Positions 36,930 to 47,964 of a stretch of DNA of 64,000 bases are shown here, piece after piece. The translations under genes and the position numbers were made by a program. A model generated the notes under the pieces. It did not search any database, had not been told where the DNA came from, and was given only the letters and a program-made list of their open reading frames with translations. Position 1 is the stretch's first letter. Each line of letters begins with the position of its first letter. The stretch is from Balaenoptera acutorostrata (lineage: Eukaryota > Chordata > Mammalia > Artiodactyla > Balaenopteridae). The stretch spans positions 27,338,116 to 27,402,115 of the forward strand of contig NC_080073.1 in assembly GCF_949987535.1 (NCBI RefSeq). The letters run 5' to 3'.

Positions 36930-37170
36930 GTTTAATTAACCTAGTTTATTTTTTAGAGCAGTTTCAGGTTTATAGAAAAATTGAGTGGAAAGTACAGGGT
37001 TCCCACATACTCGGCATCCCCCCTTCCCTCAACACGGTCTCCCCTATTATTAGCGTCTTGCATTAGTGTGGGGCATTGGTACAACTGATGAACCAATATT
37101 GATACAGTATTATTAACTAAAGTCCATCGTTTATATAAGGGTTTGCACTTGTGTCTTTAGTGTTTCTCAG
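36930..37170 (-). mobile_element. Old L1 (L1M-type) 3' relic
   Basis: Antisense L1M landmarks: GAGCAGTTTCAGGTTTATAG, GGTACAACTGATGAACC, CCAATATTGATACAGTATTA and AAAGTCCATCGTTTATA. Confidence 0.7.
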
Positions 37171-38039
37171 CTTCAGAAAACCTCCCGACTTTGTCCTATT
37201 TCTTCCCTCTGCCACTCTGCATAATGATGGAGATTGTTAGAACCAGTTAAGATCTCCACATCCCTCCAAATCCCACAGTAGCCTGAATGGTAACTGCTGA
37301 TCTCGTGTACATTCTTTCACTGTCATGACCGACAGGACAAGGTTCAGACGTGCATCAGTTTTGGTGAAGCCCCCCAGTTTGTGAGGTGTTACATTAAAGA
37401 ATCTTCTATAACTTCTACGTAGACTGCATTCAGATTTTTTCAGCTTTTTCTCTGGAAATAATTGCTACTGATACGTTCACTATTAAACCTCATAAGACTC
37501 AGGCTGGTGTTTAGTGATTTCGTGATTCCACGTGTTGCTGTGCTGGCCTTTGCAATCTGGGCTCCAGCCAAGCGGAACTATCTGCCGTTCCATTTCCAGT
37601 GGGTGGTTGTGACTATTTTTGGATCGTCCTGTTGTACACGCTGCATGCTTGTGCTGAGAGCACCTAGTTGTTTTTTTTTTTTTTTTTTAAGTCAGCATGG
37701 TTTAAATTATAAATTGACAAAAGAAATTCTTACTCTGTCCCCCCATATAGGTCCCACATTTTCTCATCTCTCTCTCTCTCTTCTCTCCTTCTGTAACCCC
37801 ATCATGAATGCCCTTTTCATTCATTCTCCCACGTTCCGACCCTCCTTCCTTCTCCCCGATATTCCTATCTATGCCAACTAAGATTATAGACACTATTCAA
37901 GACCCTCCTCTCCTTAGATGTCATTTAGATTGCGTGAAACCTTCTCCTGGTTCTTCGCTGAACCTGAGAACTCATGAGTGTTCTCTGATCCTGTGTGCTT
38001 TCTAATCATGTCAGATTTGACATGTCATGAAGGAAACAT
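37171..38039. other. Intronic sequence with a T-run, family not recognised
   Basis: A run of about 20 T occupies 37671-37689. The flanks may include diverged old LINE sequence, but none was identified with confidence. Confidence 0.35.
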
Positions 38040-38205
38040 TTCAGTGGTTTTTGCCCATCCTACTTTGAGTTAAATCCTAACTCTTCACTTAGGCACATAA
38101 GACCCTGCACCATGTTCTGTTCCCTGCTTCCCTCTCTAAGATCGTACCCTTCCATTCACCTCCTGGCTGCCTTCCTGGTAGCACTAATAGCTGGTCAAGT
38201 TTGGT
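38040..38205 (+). repeat. L2 relic
   Basis: Sense L2: AGTTAAATCCTAACTCTTCA, CATAAGACCCTGCACC and CCATTCACCTCCTGGC. Confidence 0.65.
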
Positions 38206-38214
38206 GATTCACTA

Positions 38215-39612
38215 GGTCACTCTGATAAGGTCTCAGAGTGTGGTCCTTATACCCTTGGGGGTCTACAAGATGATTTCCCTAGCAATACTAAGACACTATT
38301 TGCTTTTTTGCCCCAGTGTGTTGACATGTGCGCTAATGGTACAAAAGCCATGGTGAATGAAACTGCTAGTGCGTTGGCACAAACCAAGGCACTGGTGCCA
38401 AATCATACTAGTCATTGTTTTCCTTACCACCACTTACTCACTGTTTAAAAACTGCCAGACTCACTGGATACTCTTCTTGATGAATCGGTAGACATTATTC
38501 ATTTCATTAAAATTTGACCCTGAGTACACCCTTTTAATACTCTGTATAATGAAATGGTAAATATACATAAAGCACTCAGACTGCATAACAAAAGCAGTGG
38601 TTGTCTCCTAGAAAGGCACTGGGTTGATTGAGTTGCCAATGAACTAGCCATTTTTTTTGTAATGGAGCGTCAATTTTACTTTGAAAGAACAACTGAGAAA
38701 AAGAAAAAGAAAAGAAAAGAAAAACTGAGGTTATGCAAATTTCGTTGTTTTGCCAATGTTTTCTAGAAAATGAATGGAGGTAGCCTGTTAATTCAAGAGA
38801 AGCAATTGATAGTATTTTTTGCCAGTGATAAAATTTGAGTTTCCATCCACCAGTATAGCTTGACAGTTTCCTAACACCTAAATGCTTCTTTAGTGTTGCC
38901 AGTATGATAGTAAATAACACGACTTTTTGATATTGTGTAATGAAATGTATCAATATTAGAAATATTTTTATAACTCAATGAACTACTATTTCCCTATAAC
39001 CAATGCATGATACTTTTAAAAAACCATGCATGGAGAAATGATTCATTCAAAGAGCAATCTAGACCAATGAATTTTAATGTAATAGAGTACAGAAAGGTCA
39101 CTGATAAGGTTTCCAATTTTACATTGCAGCTAACGTTTAAGAAAGTACCACTAGTTGAGCTTTGGTATAGTATCAAAGATAATCCACATCTCTCTCAAAG
39201 GGCTATTAAAATATCCCTCCGTTTTCCAACAGCGTATCTGTGGGAGGCCAGATTTTCTTCACATGCTTCAACCAAAACAGCATATTACAACAGATTGAAT
39301 GCAGAAACAGATTTGAGAATCCAGCTGTCTTCTATTAATTTTTGAAAGAAATTTGCAATACTGTATCATGTTGCCAGCCATTTCACTAATTTTTGTTTTA
39401 GAAAATATAGTTATTTTCTTAAAGTGTTATTTAGGTTAACATGTAGAAAATGTATTGTTATTTTTGATGAATATTTTAAACTCCTCAGTTTTAATTTCTA
39501 TTACAGTGCATATCAATAGATGTAAACTGCATAAACAAAAGCTCCTTTGGAGTCTTCAATAAATTTTCAACATGTAAAGAGACTTGAAACCAAAATATTT
39601 GAGACTCGTGGC
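38215..39612 (+). mobile_element. Decayed hAT/Charlie transposon with transposase C-terminal remnant
   Basis: A left terminus of Charlie type (GGTCTCAGAGTGTGGTCC near 38228-38245) and a right end reading ACCAAAATATTTGAGACTCG near 39590-39609 bracket the element. The 112-codon + frame at 39007-39345 ends with LVELWYSIK, FPTAYLWEARFSS and NRLNAETDLRIQLS, the signature of the hAT C-terminal dimerisation domain. The N-terminal and catalytic parts are not readable. Whether this frame was ever exapted is unknown; no splice structure or promoter supports it. Confidence 0.72.
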
Positions 39613-40873
39613 AACTTGAACAACTCTCCATGAGGGCTTTGAGTCTAAGAATTCATATCTGACCACCTGTCAGAAGATTCTGGGTGAATACTGCCTGAGT
39701 GCTTCCAAATTGGAAAAATATAATCTTATTTTTTTAAAAACTGTAAGTGTTGCATTCAAGGATAGGACATTTGAACCAACTTTTAAGAGCTTTACAGTGT
39801 GTATACAGGCTACTTTCTCCTTCCCTTCTTTGCCTCTACCTGTATCCTTTACCTCCTTTCATCCCATCTTTAATCCAACTATTAGTCTGTCTCATTCTCT
39901 AAATTCATTTTTCCTAATTTTTTTCCTCTTCTACTAAATAAATACTTCCTGAGAGAATTCCAACTTAGTGTTTAAATTCTGTTCCCAAGGTCACTTTTCT
40001 TGGGTCATAGAACGCTTCCTGCCCAAATAGGTCTTTAGGAATAACACAGTTGGTTGGTCTTTCTATTATTTAGTGATTTAAAAATTCAAGTTGAATTTTT
40101 AAAGGTAGTAATTAAGTTAAAGATATTTAGCTGCTGCCCTAAAATTTTAAAAAAGGAGCAAGAACTTTTATATATCGCAGATTAAAATTTTTTTCTAAAG
40201 AAGCACTTTTAAAAATGTGGTAGATGGATAGAAGATAATAGTACATATCTGTGTTAGCTATAGCTAGTACATAAAACCTGTGATTTCACAGGTACTATTG
40301 CTTAGAGTTTCAGTTAAAAAATGAAGTTATTTGAAATATATTCAGGACAAAATTTAAAGTAAACAGTAGTATGGTTGGTATATAGAGAGGGCATACTTAT
40401 GAAAGCATTACTTGAATGGTTGAATTTTAGGAAAATCATGTTCCAAAGAGAAAGCCAGGGTTACAGCCCCAGCATAACTTCTCCCTCTTCAATACTTTTG
40501 CCCTTTCAGCTTACATTTCAAAATTATTGTCATATTTTTCTGTGATGAAGCCTTTCAAATTGATTTATTTCCTCAAGCAAGTGAACACAACTCACATAAA
40601 ACAGCTTTTTTCAGGATATGTTGTATAATTGTACATAATATAGAAGGTGATAAAAATTTTAGAGAAATAGGTAAATATTTGGTTAGGATGATATGACTTT
40701 TAATTTTCCTTAAAACAAGACTTCATTTAGGGTAGAATATATTTTAGTCTGGTTGTAGGAAGAGGAGATTTTATTTATGAATAAAATTAATGGACAAATA
40801 TAAATTTTGATAACCTTCAAGGAAAGGAAATTAAATAAACATTGCCCTCATCTCTCTAGACTAACTTAAGCTT
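39613..40873. other. AT-rich intronic sequence, no recognised feature
   Basis: More than 1.2 kb without a recognised repeat. It is AT-rich, with no plausible exon. Confidence 0.4.
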
Positions 40874-40891
40874 TTAAAGTACTTGTTGAGG

Positions 40892-41202
40892 GCTTCCCTG
40901 GTGGCGCAGTGGTTGAGAGTCTGCCTGCTAATGCAGGGGACACGGGTTCGTGCCCTGGTCTGGGAAGATCCCACATGCCGCGGAGCAACTAGGCCCGTGC
41001 GCCACAACTACTGAGCCTGCGCATCTGGAGCCTGCGCTCCGCAACAAGAGAGAGGCCACGATAGTGAGAGGCCCGTGCACCGCGATGAAGAGTGGCCCCC
41101 GCTTGCCGCAACTAGAGAAAGTCCTAGCACAGAAACGAAGACCCAACATAGCAATCAATCAATCAATAAATAAATCTTTAAAAAAAAAAAAAGAAGAAAG
41201 TG
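40892..41202 (+). mobile_element. CHR-type SINE, first of a tandem pair at one site
   Basis: A SINE with A box TGGCGCAGTGG and B box GGTTCGTGCCC. TTAAAGTACTTGTTGAGG flanks it at 40874-40891 and 41203-41220. The final GG of its duplication equals the first two bases of the next SINE, so it inserted second. Confidence 0.93.
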
Positions 41203-41220
41203 TTAAAGTACTTGTTGAGG

Positions 41221-41602
41221 AACCTCCCAGGTGGCACAGTGGTTAAGAATCCACCTGCCAATGCAGGGGACACGGGTTTGATCCCTGGTCTGGGAAGATC
41301 CCACATGCCGCAGAGCAGCTAAGCCCGTGTGCCTCAACTACTGAGCCTGCGCTCTAGAGCCCACAAGCCCCAACTACTGAGCCCACATGCTGCAACTACT
41401 GAAGCCCAAGTACCTAGAGCTCGTGCTCCACAACAAGAGAAACCACCGCAATGAGAAGCCCGCGCACCGCAACGAAGAGTAGCCCGCACTCACCGCAACT
41501 AGAGAAAGCCCACGCAGCAATGAAGACCCAACGCAGCCAAAAATAAATAAATAAATTTTAAGATAAATAAAATGAGTGATTTAAAAAAATAATAATAAAA
41601 AA
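41221..41602 (+). mobile_element. CHR-type SINE, second of the tandem pair (older)
   Basis: A head with several changes from the others (AACCTCCCAGGTGGCACAGTGG) and extra CAACTACTGA blocks in the body. TAAAGTACTTGTTGA occurs before it and again at 41603-41617. More diverged than its neighbour. Confidence 0.92.
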
Positions 41603-41790
41603 TAAAGTACTTGTTGACATTTTTGTCAATTTTCTGTAATGGAATAATAGTTTCTTTTTTAAAAAAGAAAATTCATAGCTCACGTTAATAGATTGTAATC
41701 TACAGTGCTCACCTTATACTTAAGAGAAGGACTTCATGAACGTGTATAATTGAAACATTTCTTCAACACCCCAAACGATTTTCTACTACC

Positions 41791-41908
41791 TTTTCCCTAT
41801 GCTTAGAATGCTACCATTTTAGAGTCATTCTTTCTGGGTAAGCATTGCTTTTTCCCTATTCTTAGAATGCTACCATTTTAGAGTCATTCTTTCTGGGTAA
41901 GCATTGCT
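41791..41908. repeat. 59-bp tandem duplication (two copies, one mismatch)
   Basis: Units 41791-41849 and 41850-41908 each begin TTTTCCCTAT and end GTAAGCATTGCT. They differ at one aligned base (41801 G versus 41860 T). Confidence 0.97.
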
Positions 41909-42004
41909 TCTTCCCTCTTTCATAACACAGTTGCTGCTCTCATAGGAGGCATATTAACCAATCAGAACCTTAGGAAGTATGCTTTTTCTCATGCCTAGAG
42001 AAAG

Positions 42005-42420
42005 TCATATGTATACGTTAGGAAAGCATTTGGCTGCAAGTAAAAGAAAAAACACAATGACTTAAACAAATATCACTTCATTTTTTTTCTCACGGAATGA
42101 GAAGGCCAGAGATGGGTATTTTATAAATATTTGAGTAGCTCCTCAAAAATATAAGTACCAACACAACCTTCCTTCATGGTTACACAGTAGACACCACAGC
42201 TCTAGACAATATATTTGTATTCTCAGCAGAAGAGGGAGGCAGCAAGAAAGGAAAAGGTTATACACCCAGATAGGTTCCTTTTTATGAGGATTTCATTCAA
42301 AAGCTTTTCCAGAAGACCCTCAATACCTTTGTGCCTCTGTTACATGGCTACTTATAGCTGCAACAGTGACAGGAAAAAAGTACTTGGCTTTTCAGCCTCT
42401 AAAATGGGAAGAACAAGAGG
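42005..42420 (-). repeat. Old interspersed repeat, family not assigned
   Basis: GGCTGCAAGTAAAAGAAAAA, ACTTAAACAAATATCACTTC, and TCTCACGGAATGAGAAGGCC recall the same ancient family as 52620-53060. It is diverged. Confidence 0.4.
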
Positions 42421-42529
42421 GGGTAAATGTAACTTCAAATGACTGAATAAACAAAAAAAAAGGAGCATTGAAATAAGATTAAAAGATTGAAAGGGGAAAG
42501 GAAAAACTAAATCCTAACAATAATACTTC

Positions 42530-42740
42530 TTAGTTTCGTTTATTCATTGAGTCCTTACTCTGTGTCATATACTATGCTACATGTACCTTACATATATTAT
42601 GTCATCTAGTTTTCACAAAAACCCTACAAGATAGATAAGATTATCTCCTGTTTACACAGGAGAAAACCAATGTTAACTATGTGCCCAAGGACTTGTACTC
42701 AAGCTGGGATTTGACCTGAGCTTGCTCTAACTTCGACATT
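42530..42740 (-). repeat. MIR SINE relic
   Basis: Antisense MIR: TTGAGTCCTTACTCTGTGTC, ATGTCATCTAGTTTTCAC, and GGATTTGACCTGAGCTTGC. Confidence 0.7.
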
Positions 42741-42759
42741 GCCTCTCCTGAGACCAGCA

Positions 42760-43300
42760 CTTAGAACATGTGGTTTTCTCTTCACTGTGGATCCCATTTC
42801 ACACTTCTCCAGAATGCTGCAGTAGATTACAAACTGCCTGAAATGCAGTGGGAATTTTCAGGCCTTGCTTAATGAGGTGGATTGAACCAAGAATGCTTGA
42901 AGAGTTCTAGCAAATGCTGCTGCTGCAGCACTTCTCTCTGCAATAATTACCTTTCATTGGTTCAGGTTTTCTGCTCTCGGAACTCATTACTTCAGTTCTG
43001 AATCCTGATCTGATGCACAAGTGGTTTCCTTACATGTTGAATGCTTTGAGATGGCCTTCTATTTTAGGAGGATTCTGTTTGTAAGCGGCTCATAGAAGCC
43101 TGTTTGTCTATTTAGAGTTGTACCGTCAGCTACTCTGGGCCAATTATCTTGGTGTGTTCATGCAAGGTCACCTTCAGGATTCAATCCTATCTAGGTCAGT
43201 TACTTTTACCCAGAGATAAATTCTGTCCTACAGATCAGTTCTTAGACTTGTTATTTAAGGGAGCTCCTAAGAGAGATTTTCATTCACTTATACAGTCCGC
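42760..43300. promoter_or_regulatory. Repeat-free block, candidate conserved noncoding element
   Basis: No repeat was recognised. AATAATTACCTTTCATTGG, CTTGCTTAATGAGGTGG and CTGCTGCTGCAGCACTT lie in about 500 bp. Constraint has not been tested. Confidence 0.3.
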
Positions 43301-43439
43301 AGAAGGATGCTAAGGAATCAAAAATGAACATGATCTCTGACTATACTGTAAGCAAACAGAGAGCTAAGATTGTGCCCTGGTCATTTTATATCTTCAGAGC
43401 TTAATACTGTGCCTGGGATATATTAAACACTCAGTAAGC

Positions 43440-43590
43440 ATATGTATTCATTCAGCACATAATTGGTTAGAGCCCATTATGTGCCAGGCACTAGAAGCAC
43501 AGCAGTAAACAAGACAGATGTGCTTCTTGTACCTGTGAAACAGATGCTCTTATAGGGAGATAGACAATGAAAAGAAAGCAGAATTGTAAA
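43440..43590 (-). repeat. L2 relic
   Basis: Antisense L2 end: GTATTCATTCAGCACATAAT, CCCATTATGTGCCAGGCACT, AAGCACAGCAGTAAACAAGA. Confidence 0.75.
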
Positions 43591-43594
43591 ATAA

Positions 43595-44395
43595 AGAAAC
43601 AAGGCCCAACTGTCCATCAATAAGAGAATGGATAAATAGTGGTAGAGTCATACCATGTTGTACTACTCAGCAATGAGGATGAACAAGTGATTGCAACCCC
43701 CAAATATGTGCCAGAATCTCGTAATGCTTGATCGTAGTGACATCAAGTTCAAAAACAGACAAAATCAATCTGTGATGATAGAAGTCAGGTTACCAGAGAT
43801 GTAGAGAACAAACGTGTGGACACCAAGGGGGGAAAGTGGCAGTGGTTGGTGGTGGGATGAATTGGGAGATTGGGATTGACATATATACACTAATATGTAT
43901 AAAATAGATAACTAATAAGAACCTGCTGTATAAAAAATAAAATAAAATTCAAAAATTCAAAAAAAAATAAAAGAGATAGCTAGTGGGAAGCAGCCACATA
44001 GCACAGGGAGATCAGCTCGGTGCTTTGTGACCACCTAGAGGGGTGGGATAGGGAGGGTGGGAGGGAGACACAAGAAGGAGGGGATACGGGGATATATGTA
44101 TACATATAGCTGATTTACTTTGTTATACAGCAGAAACTAACACAACATTGTAAAGCAATTATACTCCAATAAAGATGTAAAAAAAGAAAGTCAGGTTACC
44201 TTTGGAGGGGGGGTACTGTCTTTGGAGACGTGCAGGAGCTTCTGGGGTCCAGGTCATGTTGTTTATCTTGATAAGAGAATTGGTTCCATGGGAAAGTTCA
44301 CTTTGTGAAGATTTCTCATGCTTTGTGCTTATGAGGTATATTTTTCTACATGCAGGTTATAATTCAATCAAATAAATTTATCTTAGAAAAAGGTA
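43595..44395 (+). mobile_element. Old L1 3' portion hosting a younger L1
   Basis: CAACTGTCCATCAATAAGAG and GGATAAATAGTGGTAGAGTC on the left and TCTGGGGTCCAGGTCATG, TTTGTGCTTATGAGGTATA and ATTCAATCAAATAAATTTAT on the right are sense L1M 3' sequence interrupted at 43795-44187. Confidence 0.8.
43795..44187 (+). mobile_element. Younger L1 3' end with 13-bp target-site duplication
   Basis: The 3' UTR carries TGGGAGATTGGGATTGAC, GTGGGAAGCAGCCACATAGC, CTGATTTACTTTGTTATACA and ATTATACTCCAATAAAG, then poly-A. AAGTCAGGTTACC flanks it at 43782-43794 and 44188-44200. An A-rich segment (about 43930-43975) lies in the middle of the 3' UTR. Confidence 0.9.
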
Positions 44396-44404
44396 AATAC
44401 TGAC

Positions 44405-44770
44405 TGTCATAAAGGCTGTGGAGGAAATGCATAGGGTCTAGGACAACTTGATAGAGATTAGTTTGGGGGAGCATCATGGTAGGCAGGGTGGTCTGGGAAG
44501 ACCTTTGCGGGACATGCTGGGTAGGCTGAGTCTTCAGGGGGAGAAGTTGGCAGCCATGGCGAGAGGCGGGGGAAGAGCAACTCAGGCAGGGGAAACGGCA
44601 AGTGCAAAGGCTCCTGGGCAAGAAAGGCTAGGGTGAATTTGAGAAGGAGAAAAGAGGCCAGTGTGGCCAGAGCAGAGTCAGTGGAGAGCAGAGTGGGACA
44701 AGACAAAGCCAGGAGTGGACAGAGGCCCCATCATGCAGGGCCCTGGGGCATTTAGTCTATGGTCTGCCCC
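44405..44770 (-). repeat. L2 relic
   Basis: Antisense L2: GTGGTCTGGGAAGACC, GCAAGTGCAAAGGCTCC, AAGAGGCCAGTGTGGCCAG. Confidence 0.7.
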
Positions 44771-44789
44771 TTATCACTGGACTCTTCTT

Positions 44790-45010
44790 TTGTCCCAGAG
44801 TGTGCTAAGATCCGTGGCTACATCATCCCATTTCCTATTCATCTTTCCAGCAACCCTAGGAAGTAGGTTTTATAATCCCCATTTTATACTTGAAGAACCA
44901 AAGCTTAGGGAAAGTAGCTTTCCCAAGGTCAGCCACCTTGGAAACGAGTGGTATCACTAGGATTTGAACCCATATCCCTTTGACCCCAAGCCTACATTCT
45001 CAACCCCTGA
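44790..45010 (-). repeat. MIR SINE relic
   Basis: CCCCATTTTATACTTGAAG, TTTCCCAAGGTCAGCCACC and TAGGATTTGAACCCATATC in MIR order. Confidence 0.75.
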
Positions 45011-45239
45011 CCCTGCCTCTGAGCACTGGTGTTGAAGTAAAGAACTACTCCAGAGCATGATGCATGTGCCCTTAGGGTTGTGAACAAAGTCCTGAGCAAG
45101 TAGAAAACTCCACCTGGGGAAGTCTGGGAAGGAGCCCATGGGCTGGATTTTGAAGATACATGTGGAATTTTCCCACGGGCATGCTTTCTCAAGGGAACAG
45201 TCTTTGCCTTTCTCAAGGCGAAGACTCAAAGAAGAGGAT

Positions 45240-45430
45240 CAAGCTTCACAGCAGCTGATGTTCATTGAGCGTACATGCTGTGCCAGGTTCTGCAATGGAT
45301 ACTTTACTTATCGCAGTTAATCCTGACAGCAATTGTATGAGGTCACTATTGGCACCATTTTACAGGTAAAAAATGCTGAGGTGTCCAGAGGTTAGTCATT
45401 TGCCTAGTGAGACACAGCTAGTGAGTTGAC
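45240..45430 (-). repeat. MIR SINE relic
   Basis: TGTTCATTGAGCGTACATGC, GTTAATCCTGACAGCAATTG, CATTTTACAGGTAAAAAATG and ACACAGCTAGTGAG. Confidence 0.75.
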
Positions 45431-45667
45431 TAAACGGACACTATGCTTGTTAAATTAGTGGTGAGAAAAGTAGTGAACATGGATGGGCAGGTGTCAAGCC
45501 CAGATGCAAACATAGCTCTGTGTCCCTAATTCTCCTGCTTGGAACTTGGGGTATCCAGGGAAGTGGGGTATGTTTTGTGGGGCTTCATGATGTGAGTTCT
45601 CTGAACTCAACTGAAATGAATGTTCCTGGAGGCCTTCTCTTTTTGAGAGTTTTTTTTTTTAAACCAT

Positions 45668-45800
45668 CCCATTTGTGGTAATTTTTAAAAAATTTTTATT
45701 TTATATCATAGTGTAGTTAATTTACAATGTTGGGTTAGTTTCAGGTGTACAGCAAAGTGATTCAGTTATGCATATACATATATCTATTTTTCAAATTTCG
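45668..45800 (-). mobile_element. Short L1 3' end, minus strand
   Basis: ATTTTATATCATAGTGTAGT, TTTACAATGTTGGGTTAG, TTTCAGGTGTACAGCAAAG and TTATGCATATACATATATC are antisense L1 3' UTR. No clear target-site duplication. Confidence 0.8.
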
Positions 45801-45829
45801 TTTTGTGAGTTTTATAGTCTGTAATCTCT

Positions 45830-46000
45830 CTCCTCTGAAACCCTAAACCATACTTTTGTTTGTTTTTGGTATGCTGATACCCCAGTGCCTAGCCCTGGCC
45901 GTGAGTTGAGAGGTCGAATGTATTTTGTTGACCTCAGGGCCTGGGGCAGGACCAGGCAGGGGCTAGGTGCGCTGTAAATATTTCTTAAATAAATGAACAC
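45830..46000 (+). repeat. Possible L2 relic
   Basis: ACCCCAGTGCCTAGCCCTG and TAAATATTTCTTAAATAAAT resemble a diverged L2 3' end. Confidence 0.4.
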
Positions 46001-46489
46001 TAGGCTTATTTAACAAAAGGTTGAGAGTGATAATGGATTTGCCCTGGGTCAACAATCTTTATTCTTCAGATGGTGTGCACCTTATTTTATTTCAATTACT
46101 TAAGCACTTAAGGCAAAAGCACGGTTTATGGGTCTCCCTTCCCTCTCTTGCCCCATCACCCCACTCCATCCCACCCCCCAAATCATGCAGAGTTAGTATG
46201 AATCCAGACTTGGAAGGAATTCTGAGCAGGAAATTCGGTGAGATGCCTTTGGTGGTGCTATGCTGTAAAGGTTTGAGACTTAAATCCGCCTGCGTAAAAG
46301 AAATTCATGTGATGATGTCATTTTTATGAGCAAATCAACCGCTGCCTGATATTTCAGTGTAAATGATTTCAAGCACATCCAAAATAACTATGATTTTCTG
46401 TATAACTCTGCTGATAACCAATATCGTTGGGTCAGAACAGGAAAGCTTAAGCGGCTTAGAAGTGAGTTCATTCCATGCGCTAGGCCCAC
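46001..46489. other. Intronic sequence, no recognised feature
   Basis: No repeat, exon or RNA gene was recognised. Confidence 0.4.
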
Positions 46490-46740
46490 GCTGTACAGTA
46501 TGGTAGCTACTAGCCACATGTGGTACTGAAAAGTTGCAATGGGGTTATTCTGAATTGAGATGTACTTTAAGTGTAAAGTACATTAGAGTTAAAGACACAG
46601 TGTAAAAAAAGAATGTAAAATATTTCATTAATAATTTCTCTAATGATTACATGTCAACGTGATATTATCTTGACATGTTGGGTCTAACAAAGTATATGAA
46701 AATTCACCTGCTTTTTACTTTTTAAAATGTGACTAGGAAA
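46490..46740 (+). mobile_element. Nonautonomous DNA transposon relic, family not named
   Basis: GCTGTACAGTATGGTAGCTA, CTAGCCACATGTGG, AGATGTACTTTAAGTG, and GATTACATGTCAACGTG suggest the same GCTGTCCAATA-type family as 16040-16255, longer form. Confidence 0.5.
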
Positions 46741-47089
46741 TGTAAATTTACTAGAAAATGTAAAATTACACTGACATTGGGCAGTGGTGCTCTAGAACAA
46801 AACAAATATGAATGTGATACAAAACTAACCCCTCTATATCTGCCCCCAAATTCACTATTCCCCACTTCTCCCAAAGTACAAAAATTAGCTAAAGCACCCC
46901 AACTTTCATCTATGTCTGTTCTCAAAAGTCTGTTTTGATTCATTTCCTGATGGAGTTAAAGTTCATGTGAGGCTTCAGTCTCCTATAGCTTGAAGCTTTA
47001 TTTTCTACTAGCAAGACTTACATTGACTCTAACGACGCAAACACTCTAAATGAATATACAAACTCAATTTTAAAGAACTCATGTCATTG
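46741..47089. other. Intronic sequence, no recognised feature
   Basis: No landmark was recognised. Confidence 0.35.
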
Positions 47090-47300
47090 AATAGCTATAA
47101 CTATCCCAAGGTAGTGAATAATAAGGATTATCATCATTTTTCAAGTGAGAAAACTGAGGCTAGGATAACATTCATTTATGTAAACCCGGCCCTATGCCAG
47201 AAAGGCTTTTAAGTCTGTGGCCAATTCTGAGAACATAAGTGGCTTTTCCAAGATGACACAATGGTCGATAGAACTGAGCCTGGAATGATCTCCTTCCTCT
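47090..47300 (-). repeat. MIR SINE relic
   Basis: ATCATTTTTCAAGTGAGAAA, ACTGAGGCTAGG, TTTTCCAAGATGACACAATG and GAACTGAGCCTGGAATG are weak MIR landmarks. Confidence 0.55.
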
Positions 47301-47454
47301 TTCTACTAGAGCAGCAGTTCTCACAGTGTCCCATTGTCAATTAGGAAGTGTGACTTTGCATAAATAATGGTTAAAAGAGTAAAGTTTTTAGCTGACTTTG
47401 TTTTTAGATAAATTAGAACTGATGAAAGGGTATTCGTAAATAATTTGTCTTCCA

Positions 47455-47800
47455 TACACTTCATTCATTCATTCATTCATTCATTCAACATGAATGCCTG
47501 CCATGTGTTAACGCACTAAGTTGGCCCTGGGGAAACATCAAAGAACAAAATAGCAAGGAAAGGCAGATCATCTAACAAATTTGACCATAACTAACAAGTA
47601 GTTAGAATAAATAATGTGCCCCGGAATGACTTAGCAGGAAGATGTAGGCTGGGGTTTGGGAAGGGCTTCATAAGTTAGCACTGCTCATGCTGAGACTGAA
47701 GGACAGTGGGACACAGCCAGATAAAGGATGGAGGAGGGAGAATAAATAGGAATCTTTCAGGAATGCTTTCCTACGTGGGGAAGAAAGGCGGGCTTGATGA
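47455..47800 (-). repeat. L2 relic with (ATTC)n
   Basis: ATTCATTCATTCATTCATTC then AACATGAATGCCTGCC, followed by TTTGGGAAGGGCTTCATAAG and GAATCTTTCAGGAATGC-like diverged L2. Confidence 0.65.
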
Positions 47801-47964
47801 GGCAGGGAATTACTCATAACCTACTGCCCAAATTATCTATGCCACACCCCGGAAGTGTATCTTGGACCTAAATATCACCTTTCATGTGATCATGAATGTA
47901 ACAACAGTAAAGTTTGAAAACTTCACTGGCAGTATATTGTCATGCTGCACTTAGCAGGGTATTT

